A stretch of DNA of 42,774 nucleotides from Bacillota bacterium (lineage in GTDB: Bacteria > Bacillota > Clostridia > Peptostreptococcales > Anaerovoracaceae). The notes under the pieces are model-generated. The model was given only the letters and a program-made list of their open reading frames with translations, did not search any database and was not told where the DNA came from. The translations under genes and the position numbers were made by a program. Positions 31,512 to 39,576 of the stretch are shown one piece after another (position 1 is the first letter of the stretch; the number at the start of each line of letters is the position of its first letter). Location: positions 1 through 42,774 of the forward strand of contig JARBUO010000024.1 in NCBI GenBank assembly GCA_029239605.1, given 5' to 3'.

Positions 31512-31583
31512 CTCTATCAATCGTGACCGCCTTAAGGGCTAAACCCACTCTGTCAATCGTAACCGACCTTAAGGGCTAAACCC
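31512..31583 (-). repeat. Two-copy 36-bp tandem repeat after the isomerase gene
   Basis: Copies at 31512-31547 and 31548-31583 share ATCAATCGT/GTCAATCGT, then ACCG and CCTTAAGGGCTAAACCC. The second copy ends two bases before the isomerase stop codon. The inner AAGGGCTAAACCCTT can form a small hairpin. Confidence 0.8.
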
Positions 31584-31585
31584 TT

Positions 31586-32317
31586 TTAAGAAAGGGAATT
31601 AAGCTTATCAAGCTCCTTTATCATGTTTTCAATGGCAGGTGAACCGCAGGAATACTCAATGGCAAAGCTTGCATCCCGAAGGATCTCAGCTGCTGCCATC
31701 CAGTCTGTTACACCTTCCCCAATGGGTACTACCTTCAGTACTCCGTCGATTTCAGCACCGTCCTTAAGGTGCACCGACTTAACCCAGGGCTTCAAGAGCT
31801 CCGCAACCCTGGGGATATCCTGTCCGCTCCAAACCCAGTTTCCAAGATCGAACGTAATTCCAAGCGCGATTCCCTCTGCTTCGCATTCGCTGGCAAAGGC
31901 TCTCATTTGCTCCGGCGTAGATTTCTGTCCATTTTCGAGAAGAAGACGGACGCCCAGCTTGTTGATTCCCCTAAGGTAATCCGCCTCCTCCGATGACATG
32001 CCCCGGTAGTCTCCGGGCATCAGCTTTATGGTCTTTGCACCCAAAGTGACCGCTTCTTCCACATAGACATCAATTATGTCCCTGTCCAGAATGCCGTCCT
32101 TATAATAGGTATCCACAATGGCATAGTACAGAACTACGCCTGCCTCACGCGCTTTTTGGGCGATGATAGGAAGCTCACTTTGCTTATTACCGATGTACTC
32201 CCTGCGTATTTCAATTTCCTCAAATCCCTTTCGGCGGAGCTCATCAAAAAGCGTTTCCTGCCGCATAGGAATGGAATATTCTTCATTAAAAATAAAGGTA
32301 TTAACATATGTTTTCAT
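31586..32317 (-). CDS. Sugar phosphate isomerase/epimerase-like TIM-barrel protein
   Basis: Xylose-isomerase-like TIM barrel (AP_endonuc_2 group), 243 residues from ATG 32317, which has TGGAG about ten bases upstream and lies 22 bp after the thiolase stop. Metal ligand candidates in the right order: LLLENG (Glu), ITFDLGNW (Asp), KSVHLKDG (His) and FAIEYSCG (Glu). Family members epimerise or isomerise sugars or hydroxy-keto acids such as tagatose, inosose or hydroxypyruvate. Its place among CoA-dependent beta-oxidation-like genes is unusual and suggests a polyol or sugar-acid substrate for the pathway, but the exact reaction is unknown. Confidence 0.8.
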   Translation of the reverse strand: MKTYVNTFIFNEEYSIPMRQETLFDELRRKGFEEIEIRREYIGNKQSELPIIAQKAREAGVVLYYAIVDTYYKDGILDRDIIDVYVEEAVTLGAKTIKLMPGDYRGMSSEEADYLRGINKLGVRLLLENGQKSTPEQMRAFASECEAEGIALGITFDLGNWVWSGQDIPRVAELLKPWVKSVHLKDGAEIDGVLKVVPIGEGVTDWMAAAEILRDASFAIEYSCGSPAIENMIKELDKLNSLS

Positions 32318-32339
32318 CAATATATCACTCCACTTGGAT

Positions 32340-33539
32340 CTATTTGCAAAGTTCAAACATCATCGCCATGCCCTGGCCCCCGCCGATGCAGAGGGAAGCG
32401 ACTCCGTACTGAACATCTCTGCGAATCATTTCCCGGATCAAAGTAATGCTGATACGACAGCCGGTACAGCCTACCGCATGCCCAAGAGCGATGGCTCCGC
32501 CGTTTACATTTACGATGGACGGATCGATCTTAAGGTCCTGTACGCAGGCCGCTGCCTGGGCAGCAAAGGCTTCGTTCAGCTCATAAAGCCCGACCTGATT
32601 TCTTTTGATTCCGGTTTTCACTTCCAGTTTTTCCACTGCACTCACCGGCGCATACCCCATGATGGAAGGATGCACTGCTGAGGAAGCCGCGGCAACATAC
32701 CTGGCCAGTGGTTTTAAGCCCAGTTTTTCCGCTTTCTTTTCGCTCATCATAAGTACTGCCGCTGATCCGTCATTAATGGGGGATGCGTTTCCTACTGTCA
32801 CAGTCCCTCCGTCTTTTTTGAAAACCGGCTTCAGTTTTTCAAAATTTTCATATCTGGCATCCTTTTGGTAGGTTTCATCATGATCAAACACAAAATCGCC
32901 CTTTTTGCTTTTTATGGTAATCGGAACAATATCTGCGTCGTATTTTCCTTCTGCCCAGGCTCGCTCTGCATTGTTGTGACTCAATACCGCAAATCGATCC
33001 TGCATCTCTCTGGTAATACCGCACATTTCCGCCACATTTTCCGCCGTAATTCCCATATGATAATTCATAAACGGATCTACGAGACCGTCATGGAGCATGC
33101 TGTCTTCCACCGTTCCCTGCCCCATCCGATATCCAAATCTCGCCTTGGGCAGAAGATACGGGATTGCGCTCATGGTTTCACTGCCGCCTGCAATGACCAC
33201 CTGATTATCTCCCACCTGAATGGACTGCGCCGCCAGCTGCATGGCCTTCATTGCTGTTGCACAGTTCTTGTTCGGTGTAAAGGCTGGTATGGTATCCGGC
33301 AATCCGGCATAAATGGCGCTCTGTCTTGACGGGTTGGCCTTGGTGCCAGCCTGAAAATGGGTCCCCATGATCACCTCATCAATTTCCATTGGGTCCAGCT
33401 TGGTCTTTTCCATGATGGCTTTGATGCATTCTGCCCCGTGGACAGGTGCTGGTATGCTGCTCAGGGCTCCGCCCATTTTTCCCGTTGCAGTCCTTGCAAC
33501 TTCAACGATTACTACTCTTTCCAAACTCATTCCGTTCAT
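32340..33539 (-). CDS. Acetyl-CoA acetyltransferase (thiolase)
   Basis: Thiolase of the acetoacetyl-CoA/3-ketoacyl-CoA type, 399 residues. The active-site set is complete: nucleophile Cys in NKNCATAMKAMQ, NEAF in YELNEAFAAQ, His in GGAIALGHAVGCTGCRIS, and the second Cys in LCIGGGQGMAM. GHAVGCTGCR differs slightly from the common GHPIGASGAR. Starts at ATG 33539 or 33530; AGGAAAGG is close to the first, so the second may be used. The isomerase gene follows at 22 bp. With the CoA-transferase upstream, this fits acetoacetate or other 3-oxoacid breakdown, or synthesis in the reverse direction. Confidence 0.93.
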   Translation of the reverse strand: MNGMSLERVVIVEVARTATGKMGGALSSIPAPVHGAECIKAIMEKTKLDPMEIDEVIMGTHFQAGTKANPSRQSAIYAGLPDTIPAFTPNKNCATAMKAMQLAAQSIQVGDNQVVIAGGSETMSAIPYLLPKARFGYRMGQGTVEDSMLHDGLVDPFMNYHMGITAENVAEMCGITREMQDRFAVLSHNNAERAWAEGKYDADIVPITIKSKKGDFVFDHDETYQKDARYENFEKLKPVFKKDGGTVTVGNASPINDGSAAVLMMSEKKAEKLGLKPLARYVAAASSAVHPSIMGYAPVSAVEKLEVKTGIKRNQVGLYELNEAFAAQAAACVQDLKIDPSIVNVNGGAIALGHAVGCTGCRISITLIREMIRRDVQYGVASLCIGGGQGMAMMFELCK

Positions 33540-33550
33540 CCTTTCCTACT

Positions 33551-33579
33551 AGGAAACGCTGATCAAATCAGTGCTTCCC
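33551..33579. repeat. Hairpin repeat TTAGGGAAGYACTGAT, copy 2
   Basis: AGGAAACGCTGAT (33551-33563) and ATCAGTGCTTCC (33567-33578) form a 12-13 bp stem with a CAA loop and wobble pairs. On minus the arm reads TTAGGGAAGCACTGAT, like the copy near 23028. It lies just before the thiolase ribosome site. Confidence 0.5.
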
Positions 33580-33585
33580 TAAATC

Positions 33586-33672
33586 TTTTCCTACTGCATT
33601 TTTTCCTACTACATTTTTCCTGCTGCGTCTTTTGTACCTTTTCCACTGTATCTTGAAGTTTTTCCTATTATT
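33586..33672 (-). repeat. Imperfect 13-14 bp repeats between the CoA-transferase and thiolase genes
   Basis: TTTTCCTACTGCAT-like copies occur at 33586-33599, 33601-33614, 33615-33628, 33639-33651 and 33660-33672. On minus they read ATGCAGTAGGAAAA, so each resembles a Shine-Dalgarno sequence. No reading frame uses them. Confidence 0.6.
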
Positions 33673-33689
33673 TGTCTATCATCATGTGC

Positions 33690-34343
33690 TCAGGCTGTCA
33701 TGTCTTTCAGACTGCCGCTGACCTTGATTTCCGCTCCCGTTGCCGCTCTGATCTGCTCTACCGTATAGTCAGGGTTAATCTCTGTCAGCAAAAAACCTTC
33801 CTCAGTAATTTCCAATACACCCATTTCGGTGATGATCATCTGTACCACCCCTACGGCCGTGAGGGGCAGGGTGCATTTTTTCAGCAGCTTATGCTTTCCT
33901 TTGTTGGTGTGCTGCATCGCAATGATTACTTTCTTTGCGCCCACCACGAGGTCCATTGCGCCGCCCATGCCGGGGACAAACTTGCCGGGAATGCACCAGT
34001 TGGCCAGATTGCCTGTTTCGTCAACCTCCATGGCTCCCAGAACGGTCACATCCACATGTCCGCCTCTGATAATACCGAAGGACATGACGCTGTCAAAGAA
34101 GGCAGCTCCAGGTGTTGCCGTCACGTAGGCGCCGCCGGCGTTGACAAGATCAAACTGCTCCTCACCGCTAGCGCTTGCGGGACCCAGACCGAGAAGACCG
34201 TTTTCCGATTGGAGCATGATATCCACGCCCTGGGGAATAAAATCCGCTGCCATGGTCGGAACCCCGATTCCCAGATTAACCGTATCTCCGTCACGAAACT
34301 CTTTCGCTACGCGTGATGCGATGATGGCTTTTATATCCTGCAT
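33690..34343 (-). CDS. 3-oxoacid CoA-transferase subunit B
   Basis: Beta subunit of a family I CoA-transferase (ScoB/AtoA/CtfB-like), 217 residues. The catalytic glutamate lies in LQSENGLLGLGP, preceded by VNLGIGVPTMAADFIP; GGAMDLVVGAKKVIIAMQHTNK is typical. It swaps CoA between a short-chain acyl-CoA and a carboxylic acid such as acetoacetate. GGGAGG lies upstream of the ATG, and the gene overlaps subunit A by 13 bp, so both are made together. A cluster of short repeats follows the stop. Confidence 0.95.
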   Translation of the reverse strand: MQDIKAIIASRVAKEFRDGDTVNLGIGVPTMAADFIPQGVDIMLQSENGLLGLGPASASGEEQFDLVNAGGAYVTATPGAAFFDSVMSFGIIRGGHVDVTVLGAMEVDETGNLANWCIPGKFVPGMGGAMDLVVGAKKVIIAMQHTNKGKHKLLKKCTLPLTAVGVVQMIITEMGVLEITEEGFLLTEINPDYTVEQIRAATGAEIKVSGSLKDMTA

Positions 34344-35011
34344 GGTTTTGCACCTCCCACAATCGAATCGATAAACAGTGCGGGTGTCATCACATGGTTA
34401 GGATCGATGGCTCCGATTTCCACAATTTCCTCAGCACAGAGAATTACGTGCTCTGCAGCCATTGCCATCACCGTATTAAAATTTCTCGCTGTCATATTGT
34501 AGATCACATTCCCAGCCTGATCTGCCATAGACCCGCGGATTAAGGCAAAATCTGCAGAAAACGGCTCCTCCAGCAGATACTCTTTTCCCTTGACCATAAC
34601 GGTTTCCTTTCCCTCTGCTACTGCAGTTCCCAGCCCCACTGGTGTAAGGATTCCCCCCAGGCCGCAGCCTGCCGCACGGATGCATTCTGCGAGGGTTCCC
34701 TGGGGAACAAGCACATACTCCACATTGTAGATCTCCGGCTGGTCCGGCGTTCTGTAAGCAACCTCTGAATTTAAGCCTACGTGAGATGCGATCAGCTTTT
34801 TGACCTGGCCGTTTCTCAGGAGCTTTCCGACTCCCAAACCAGCTCTCCCCGCATCACAGCTGATGATGGTCAGGTCTTTGGAACCCTTTTTCACCAGTGC
34901 GTCGATCAGTTCCTCAGGAGTGCCTATGGAAGCAAAGCCTCCGACCATGATGACAGCGCCGTCTCCGATGCATTCCACAGCTTGTTCTGCGGTCACTATC
35001 TTGTTCTTCAT
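34331..35011 (-). CDS. 3-oxoacid CoA-transferase subunit A
   Basis: Alpha subunit of the same CoA-transferase (ScoA/AtoD/CtfA-like), 226 residues. The CoA-binding glycine-rich motif is IMVGGFASIGTPEELIDALV near the N terminus, followed by LTIISCDAG, LVPQGTLAECIRAAGCGLGG and ADFALIRGSMADQAGN. TAGGAG precedes the ATG. It starts the ctf-thiolase part of the block and is separated from the cupin gene upstream by a strong terminator, so it should have its own promoter in 35012-35100, which I could not define. Confidence 0.95.
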   Translation of the reverse strand: MKNKIVTAEQAVECIGDGAVIMVGGFASIGTPEELIDALVKKGSKDLTIISCDAGRAGLGVGKLLRNGQVKKLIASHVGLNSEVAYRTPDQPEIYNVEYVLVPQGTLAECIRAAGCGLGGILTPVGLGTAVAEGKETVMVKGKEYLLEEPFSADFALIRGSMADQAGNVIYNMTARNFNTVMAMAAEHVILCAEEIVEIGAIDPNHVMTPALFIDSIVGGAKPCRI

Positions 35012-35103
35012 AAAAATCTCCTATCTAGTACAGCGTAAATAAATTAACCAGGTATTAAAATTGTCTAAGGCAGTGAGATATCAACCGATGCCATATTTTT
35101 AAA

Positions 35104-35142
35104 AACCTATTCCTGTTCAAGCATTTGAATCAGGAATAGGTT
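35104..35142 (-). terminator. Terminator after the cupin gene
   Basis: AACCTATTCCTG (35104-35115) pairs perfectly with CAGGAATAGGTT (35131-35142); TTCAA/TTGAA extends it past a one-base bulge. On minus TTTTTAAAAAT follows; on plus AATTTTT, so it may work in both directions. It ends the TRAP-hydrolase-cupin operon. Confidence 0.85.
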
Positions 35143-35158
35143 AATTTTTAACGTTAAT

Positions 35159-35548
35159 TTATTCACATTTTTGGTTGGTTTCAGGCCTCTGCAGAATTTG
35201 ACGCACAATAGGACTCTGTACGTATTCCGGTCTTACCGGCGTAAATATGTCCAGGTTGACGACAGTCTCGTCGCTTGTGGCTACAATGTAATGCTCTGCA
35301 TTGGGAGGTACCACAAGAACGGTATTGGGAATCATATGATAGGCGATTCCGTCTATGTAAAAGTCACATTCTCCTGCCAGAATAATGGCGACCTGCTCAT
35401 GCACATGTCTGTGAGGTCCCGGGGCGTGCCCCTTTTCAATTTCCGCAATCTGAATGGTGCAGCCCTCCGGATTCACGACTTTTTTTCTCATTTTTTCACG
35501 GATCGGCTCCCAATCCATTTCCTCAAAATTAATAAATGTTGCGCTCAT
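35159..35548 (-). CDS. Small cupin-domain protein
   Basis: Single-domain cupin, 129 residues. Motif 1 is GPHRHVHEQVAIILAGECDFYIDG with metal-binding His residues and Glu; motif 2 is PNTVLVVPPNAEHYIVA with a His. Such small metal-binding barrels act as isomerases, lyases, dioxygenases or sugar-acid mutarotases, so no reaction is assigned. GAAGGAGG precedes the ATG. It is the last gene of the TRAP operon, 34 bp after the DUF6282 gene, so it probably works on the imported compound. Confidence 0.85.
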   Translation of the reverse strand: MSATFINFEEMDWEPIREKMRKKVVNPEGCTIQIAEIEKGHAPGPHRHVHEQVAIILAGECDFYIDGIAYHMIPNTVLVVPPNAEHYIVATSDETVVNLDIFTPVRPEYVQSPIVRQILQRPETNQKCE

Positions 35549-35582
35549 TCTAGTTTCCTCCTTCTAAAATGTCATTGTTCGG

Positions 35583-36473
35583 TCAATTATCCAAGCCCAG
35601 AAGCATAGCCGGATTTTTCTTACCCATGATATTAATCTGTTCTTCCGTTACACCGAACTCATCCACAAGCTTGCATATAAAAGCATACATCCCTTCCACA
35701 GGGCCGATGTTTACCTTCTGTCCCAGATCGGAATCCAGAACGATTTTCGTCACACGTACGAATTCTAAAATTTTTCCGATCATCTCATCAGGGCATTTGC
35801 CCGACTTGGCGATAGAACTGAATACTGCGGCGTTCAGCTCGATGAAGGCACCCATATCAGACCATTTTTTCATCTGCTCATAGGTTGCATTGACCAGAAA
35901 ATGGGGGTGATTGACAACGATTTTCTGTACGCCAAGCCGCACTGCGTTTTCGATGAGAGCATCGACCTCAGCTGCGCTTCCGTGACCGGTGCAAAGGATC
36001 AGGTCCGGCCTTTTGGCTATGTATTCTAAAACCTTGATTACCGCAGGGTCAAGGCTGCCGTCTTCATTAAGATAGACGATGCCTTTGTCCTCGACTTCCA
36101 TATCGCCCGAGCCCACAAAATGATCTCCGGAATGACCGACGATATGATTTAAAGCTGAAACAGTAGGCATATAGACGGTTTTTGCACCAAGTCCATAGGC
36201 TGCATCCAGTGCGTTCAGATTGAAAGCGCCTACAGAATTGTTCAGCGCGATACCGCCGAACACAAGACAGCCTTCTTTTCCAAGATGCTCCGTGACCATT
36301 CTCGTTCCCATCATTGTGGGAAAATAGTGATCTTTGACGAGGAACGCCCGATAACCTGCATTTTCCGCCTCAATTAACATCTGCGCAGCATCAACCTTCC
36401 TGGTTGCCACAGATGGGCCGGCATGGACGTGCATGTCGATAAAGCCTTCCAATATTTTTCTTGTAACAGACAT
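35583..36473 (-). CDS. DUF6282-type metal-dependent hydrolase-like protein
   Basis: Protein of the amidohydrolase-like DUF6282 group, 296 residues. Metal-binding candidates: FIDMHVHAGPS (HxH) at the N terminus, VKDHYFPT, LCTGHGSAAEV, VNHPHFLV and LDSDLGQ near residue 245. These fit a TIM-barrel metallohydrolase. The substrate is unknown. AAGGAGG precedes the ATG. It lies 22 bp after the TRAP large permease gene and 34 bp before the cupin gene, so it should act on what the TRAP system brings in. Confidence 0.8.
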   Translation of the reverse strand: MSVTRKILEGFIDMHVHAGPSVATRKVDAAQMLIEAENAGYRAFLVKDHYFPTMMGTRMVTEHLGKEGCLVFGGIALNNSVGAFNLNALDAAYGLGAKTVYMPTVSALNHIVGHSGDHFVGSGDMEVEDKGIVYLNEDGSLDPAVIKVLEYIAKRPDLILCTGHGSAAEVDALIENAVRLGVQKIVVNHPHFLVNATYEQMKKWSDMGAFIELNAAVFSSIAKSGKCPDEMIGKILEFVRVTKIVLDSDLGQKVNIGPVEGMYAFICKLVDEFGVTEEQINIMGKKNPAMLLGLDN

Positions 36474-36495
36474 GATTCGCCTCCTTAATAATTAG

Positions 36496-37773
36496 CTATA
36501 ACCCCATAAGTTCCGGAAGGAACATGACCAGTTTTGGAACATATGCCAGCAGCACAGTGACCAAGATCGCCACGAGAGCGAACGGTGCAATGGATTTGCT
36601 CAGCCTTGCCAGCGGGATTCCCGAAATGTTGCTGGTCACAAACAGCAGCATCCCAACAGGCGGTGTGATTAAACCGATGGTCAGCATAATGCACAGAACG
36701 ATACCGAAGTGAACCGGATCATAGCCCACTGCAGTTGCCAGCGGCACCAGCACCGGTGTGAAAATATACTGTGCGGAGAAGCCTTCCATAACGCAGCCGA
36801 TCACAATAAGGGCAAGTATGATCAGCAGCATGACAAGCTGCGGGTTATCTGTAACAGACAGGATTCCTTCCTGAATTTTTGCAGGAATCTGATCGATTGC
36901 AATGGTCCATCCCATAATGTTTCCAAAGGCAACAATCAACATGATCCCGGCTGTAGTGATACCGGTGTTGAAAAGAACCCCGGGCATTGCCTTAATATCA
37001 AAGGTCCTGTAGATCAGGGAGGCGACGATTGCTGCGAGCACCGCAATTGCGCCCGACTCAGTAGGAGTAAAGACACCTCCCATAATCCCGCCGACGATAA
37101 TGAAAGGAACCACCAAAGCCGGCAATGCTTTGACAAGTGCGGCGCAGAACGATCTCAATTCAAATTTTTCTTTGGATCTCCGGTAGCCGCGTTTCTTTGT
37201 ATAGTATCGGATTACCAGCATGTAGCCGACGCCCAGCAGCAATCCGGGAACGATTCCCGCAACAAACATCTTTTGTACCGATACTCCCGTAAGGACACCG
37301 TAGATGATAAAGGTCACGCTGGGAGGTATCACGGGTCCGAGTACGCCAGATGCAGCCACAAGGGATCCGGTAAAGTCTTCATCATAGCCGTCATTGGCCA
37401 TTTCTTTGATCAGAATTGCGCATAGAATTGCTGTAACTGCATTGGCAGAGCCTAAAATTGCAGACAGTACCATTGCGAGAATAACGCAGCAGTATGCCAT
37501 TCCCCCGTTAATCCATCCGATGGCCTCACGGGAAAAGGCTAGGAGCCGCTGGGTGATGCCGCCCTTGTTCATCAGGTCTCCTGCAAGCACAAAGAACGGA
37601 ATGCACATGAGGGAATAGGAGTTCACTCCCACAAACAACCTTTGGGTAATAACGGACATGTATTCCGGTGAATTTAATGCAATGATATGAGCCAATCCGC
37701 CCAAACCCAGCACGAAAGCCATAGGGAGTCCGATGAAGAGAGCTGTTACGAATACAATAATCACCAATGGCAT
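36496..37773 (-). CDS. TRAP transporter large permease (DctM)
   Basis: Membrane subunit of a tripartite ATP-independent transporter, 425 residues, about 12 hydrophobic segments. Family features include the start VFVTALFIGLPMAFVLGLGGLAHI, SYSLMCIPFFVLAGDLMNKGG, SGVLGPVIPPSVTFIIYGVLTGVSVQKMFVAGIVPG and LTIGLITPPVGMLLFVTSNISG. It couples sodium or proton flow to uptake of a carboxylate-type solute delivered by the binding protein. The ATG comes two bases after the DctQ stop, with GGGAGGG upstream. Confidence 0.95.
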   Translation of the reverse strand: MPLVIIVFVTALFIGLPMAFVLGLGGLAHIIALNSPEYMSVITQRLFVGVNSYSLMCIPFFVLAGDLMNKGGITQRLLAFSREAIGWINGGMAYCCVILAMVLSAILGSANAVTAILCAILIKEMANDGYDEDFTGSLVAASGVLGPVIPPSVTFIIYGVLTGVSVQKMFVAGIVPGLLLGVGYMLVIRYYTKKRGYRRSKEKFELRSFCAALVKALPALVVPFIIVGGIMGGVFTPTESGAIAVLAAIVASLIYRTFDIKAMPGVLFNTGITTAGIMLIVAFGNIMGWTIAIDQIPAKIQEGILSVTDNPQLVMLLIILALIVIGCVMEGFSAQYIFTPVLVPLATAVGYDPVHFGIVLCIMLTIGLITPPVGMLLFVTSNISGIPLARLSKSIAPFALVAILVTVLLAYVPKLVMFLPELMGL

Positions 37774-37775
37774 TT

Positions 37776-38291
37776 CTAGTTCCCTCCCTTCAATTCCGTC
37801 GTTCTGCCCTCGGCAAACTGCCGAAGAATCTGCTCAACGGCGAAGAGTGCAATCAGCGTAAAGCCCAATGGAATTGTGATATATACCACACTCATGTTCA
37901 GCTTCAGCCCCGGGCTTTTCATCGCTGCTACCATTGGTAGAAAAGTATAGGTGAACCCTTGGCTGCTGAGGAAGGAACAAAATCCGATGATAATTACGTT
38001 ATTGATTAATTTTACCGCTTTTTCAGCTTTTCCCCTCAGCCGGCAGGTAATTAAGTCAAGAAAAGCCATGCCGCCTGCTCTGAAAGCTGCAGCCCCGCCG
38101 ATAAAAGTAACCGCTACAAGCAAGAACTTCACAAGTTCTTCCGCCCAGACAAAAGAGGCTCCGAAAAGATAGCGTCGAATTACTTCCAGTGAAGTAATTG
38201 CTACCATCAGTACCAGTGCAACTGCAAGAAACAGGCGGATCAGTTTGAACAGAATCTCCATGATCTTGGAATAAAAATTTACAAATTTCAT
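37776..38291 (-). CDS. TRAP transporter small permease (DctQ)
   Basis: Small membrane subunit, 171 residues, with four hydrophobic segments. It contains TSLEVIRRYLFGASFVWAEELVKFLLVAVTFIGGAAAFRAGGMAFLDLI, the typical DctQ centre with E/W-rich loop. The start at ATG 38291 has GGTGGAG four bases before; the frame to 38321 has no ribosome site. It is followed after two bases by the large permease gene. A perfect hairpin lies in the 173-bp spacer before it. Confidence 0.93.
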   Translation of the reverse strand: MKFVNFYSKIMEILFKLIRLFLAVALVLMVAITSLEVIRRYLFGASFVWAEELVKFLLVAVTFIGGAAAFRAGGMAFLDLITCRLRGKAEKAVKLINNVIIIGFCSFLSSQGFTYTFLPMVAAMKSPGLKLNMSVVYITIPLGFTLIALFAVEQILRQFAEGRTTELKGGN

Positions 38292-38338
38292 TTTTTCTCC
38301 ACCTTGGATTTTAATTAACAATACCTGCTTTTATATCC

Positions 38339-38366
38339 CTCCTTCACAGACAATGCTGTGAAGGAG
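38339..38366 (-). repeat. Perfect intercistronic hairpin between dctP and dctQ
   Basis: CTCCTTCACAG (38339-38349) and CTGTGAAGGAG (38356-38366) make an 11-bp perfect stem with a 6-base loop. No T run follows, so it may protect the dctP part of the message or partly block read-through, giving more binding protein than permease. Confidence 0.65.
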
Positions 38367-38464
38367 GACTCGAAAAAAATGGAGGAGCACTTATCTATTT
38401 CCGGCAGCTTCTATGACTGCCGCTGAATTAAGTACTTCATATCGGTATTGCCTTTTGCGTTATG

Positions 38465-39481
38465 TTATAAGCCGTTTGCCATGTCGATAAAGTCTGCAAT
38501 GAGTGGATCTTTTGCTTTGTATTCTTCCATGATCGGAGCAACAACTTCTTTAAAAGGTGTTACATCATCGATCTTTGTGATCTGCACGCCTGCCTTTTCC
38601 ATTGCATCGTATCCAGCGGTTTCTGCTTCAGCAAGGTATTTATCAAAGTTGTAATCATAACCTTTTATGAATGCATCCTCTATTTGCTTCTGTGTTGCTT
38701 CATCAAGTGAATTAAACCATGCTGCGTTCGCATAAACGGTGGTTGCAAAAGGATAGAGTCCGATTTCAGTGAAATATTTCAATACTTCATAGTGTTTTTC
38801 GGAATAGATCGAGGTGATATTGATTTCTTCCCCGTCGATTACCTTGTTCTGAAGACCTGTATATACCTCTCCGTATGCCATAGTGGTCGGACTTGCGCCA
38901 AGGGCGGAGAAGCTCTTAATCAAAACATCCGTCGGAACAACACGCATTTTCAGGCCCTTAAGATCCCCTATGGATTCAACCGGTCTTGAATTATTTGCAA
39001 TATGTCTCATTCCGGAGTCGTAAGCAGCAAGAATTTTGATCCCCAGATCTGCTTCAATCTTATCGTAAATCGCCTGGGCTTCCGCTGAAGTCAATGCCTG
39101 TCTTTCTTTATTGTAATCATTTAGCAAAAAGGGAATATAAAAGGGGTCAAGCAAATTGGTATAGGAGCTGAATATCGTTCCTGCACCGCCTCCAATCTGG
39201 ATCGTTCCAGCCATGACCTGCTGAAGGATTTCCGCATCGTCACCCAGCTGTCTTGATCCGAAGTATTCAAAGTCAAGAGTATTGTTGGCCGCTTCAAGAT
39301 CTCCGATTACATCCAATGTTGCAGCATAGCTGGGCAGGGTATCCTGACCGCCGGTAGCTACCTTGATCTGCATCTTGCCCGTATCATCTCCGGTAGTATC
39401 TGCGCCTGCGTCCTTGCCTCCGCAAGCCGCCATCGAGAAAACCAGAATTGCCGTCATTAGTAAACAGATTACTTTTCTCAT
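38465..39481 (-). CDS. TRAP transporter substrate-binding lipoprotein (DctP)
   Basis: Extracytoplasmic binding protein, 338 residues. Signal peptide MRKVICLLMTAILVFSMAAC with lipidated Cys20. DctP-family features: FEYFGSRQLGDDAEILQQVMAGTIQIG, NNSRPVESIGDLKGLKMRVVPTDVLIKSFSALGASPTTMAYGEVYTGLQNKVIDGEEI, where the Arg in LKMRV normally holds the ligand carboxylate. The start at ATG 39481 has GAGGAG seven bases upstream. Its promoter carries a LacI-type palindrome, so uptake is probably repressed until an inducer is present. Confidence 0.93.
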   Translation of the reverse strand: MRKVICLLMTAILVFSMAACGGKDAGADTTGDDTGKMQIKVATGGQDTLPSYAATLDVIGDLEAANNTLDFEYFGSRQLGDDAEILQQVMAGTIQIGGGAGTIFSSYTNLLDPFYIPFLLNDYNKERQALTSAEAQAIYDKIEADLGIKILAAYDSGMRHIANNSRPVESIGDLKGLKMRVVPTDVLIKSFSALGASPTTMAYGEVYTGLQNKVIDGEEINITSIYSEKHYEVLKYFTEIGLYPFATTVYANAAWFNSLDEATQKQIEDAFIKGYDYNFDKYLAEAETAGYDAMEKAGVQITKIDDVTPFKEVVAPIMEEYKAKDPLIADFIDMANGL

Positions 39482-39500
39482 TTTTCTTCTCCTCTTCATT

Positions 39501-39506
39501 ATTATA
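39501..39506 (-). promoter_or_regulatory. -10 box of the TRAP operon
   Basis: TATAAT on minus, 20 bases before dctP ATG 39481. The expected -35 position, near 39524-39529, falls inside the palindromic operator and is not close to consensus. Confidence 0.6.
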
Positions 39507-39522
39507 TTTTGTGCAGATAAAT

Positions 39523-39542
39523 TTTTGGGAACGCTCCCAAAA
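39523..39542. promoter_or_regulatory. LacI-family operator at the TRAP promoter
   Basis: TTTTGGGAACGCTCCCAAAA, palindromic except for one central base pair. Its 14-bp core differs by a single base from the perfect palindrome before the LacI gene (41372-41385). The position over the -35 region fits repression by blocking RNA polymerase. Confidence 0.8.
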
Positions 39543-39576
39543 TAAAGTAAAAAAAATTTATATTTGAATCTGCAAG

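Noticed and set aside
31512-31583. CRISPR repeats of 36 bp
   Set aside because: Only two copies, directly adjacent, with no spacer between them and no cas genes in the window.
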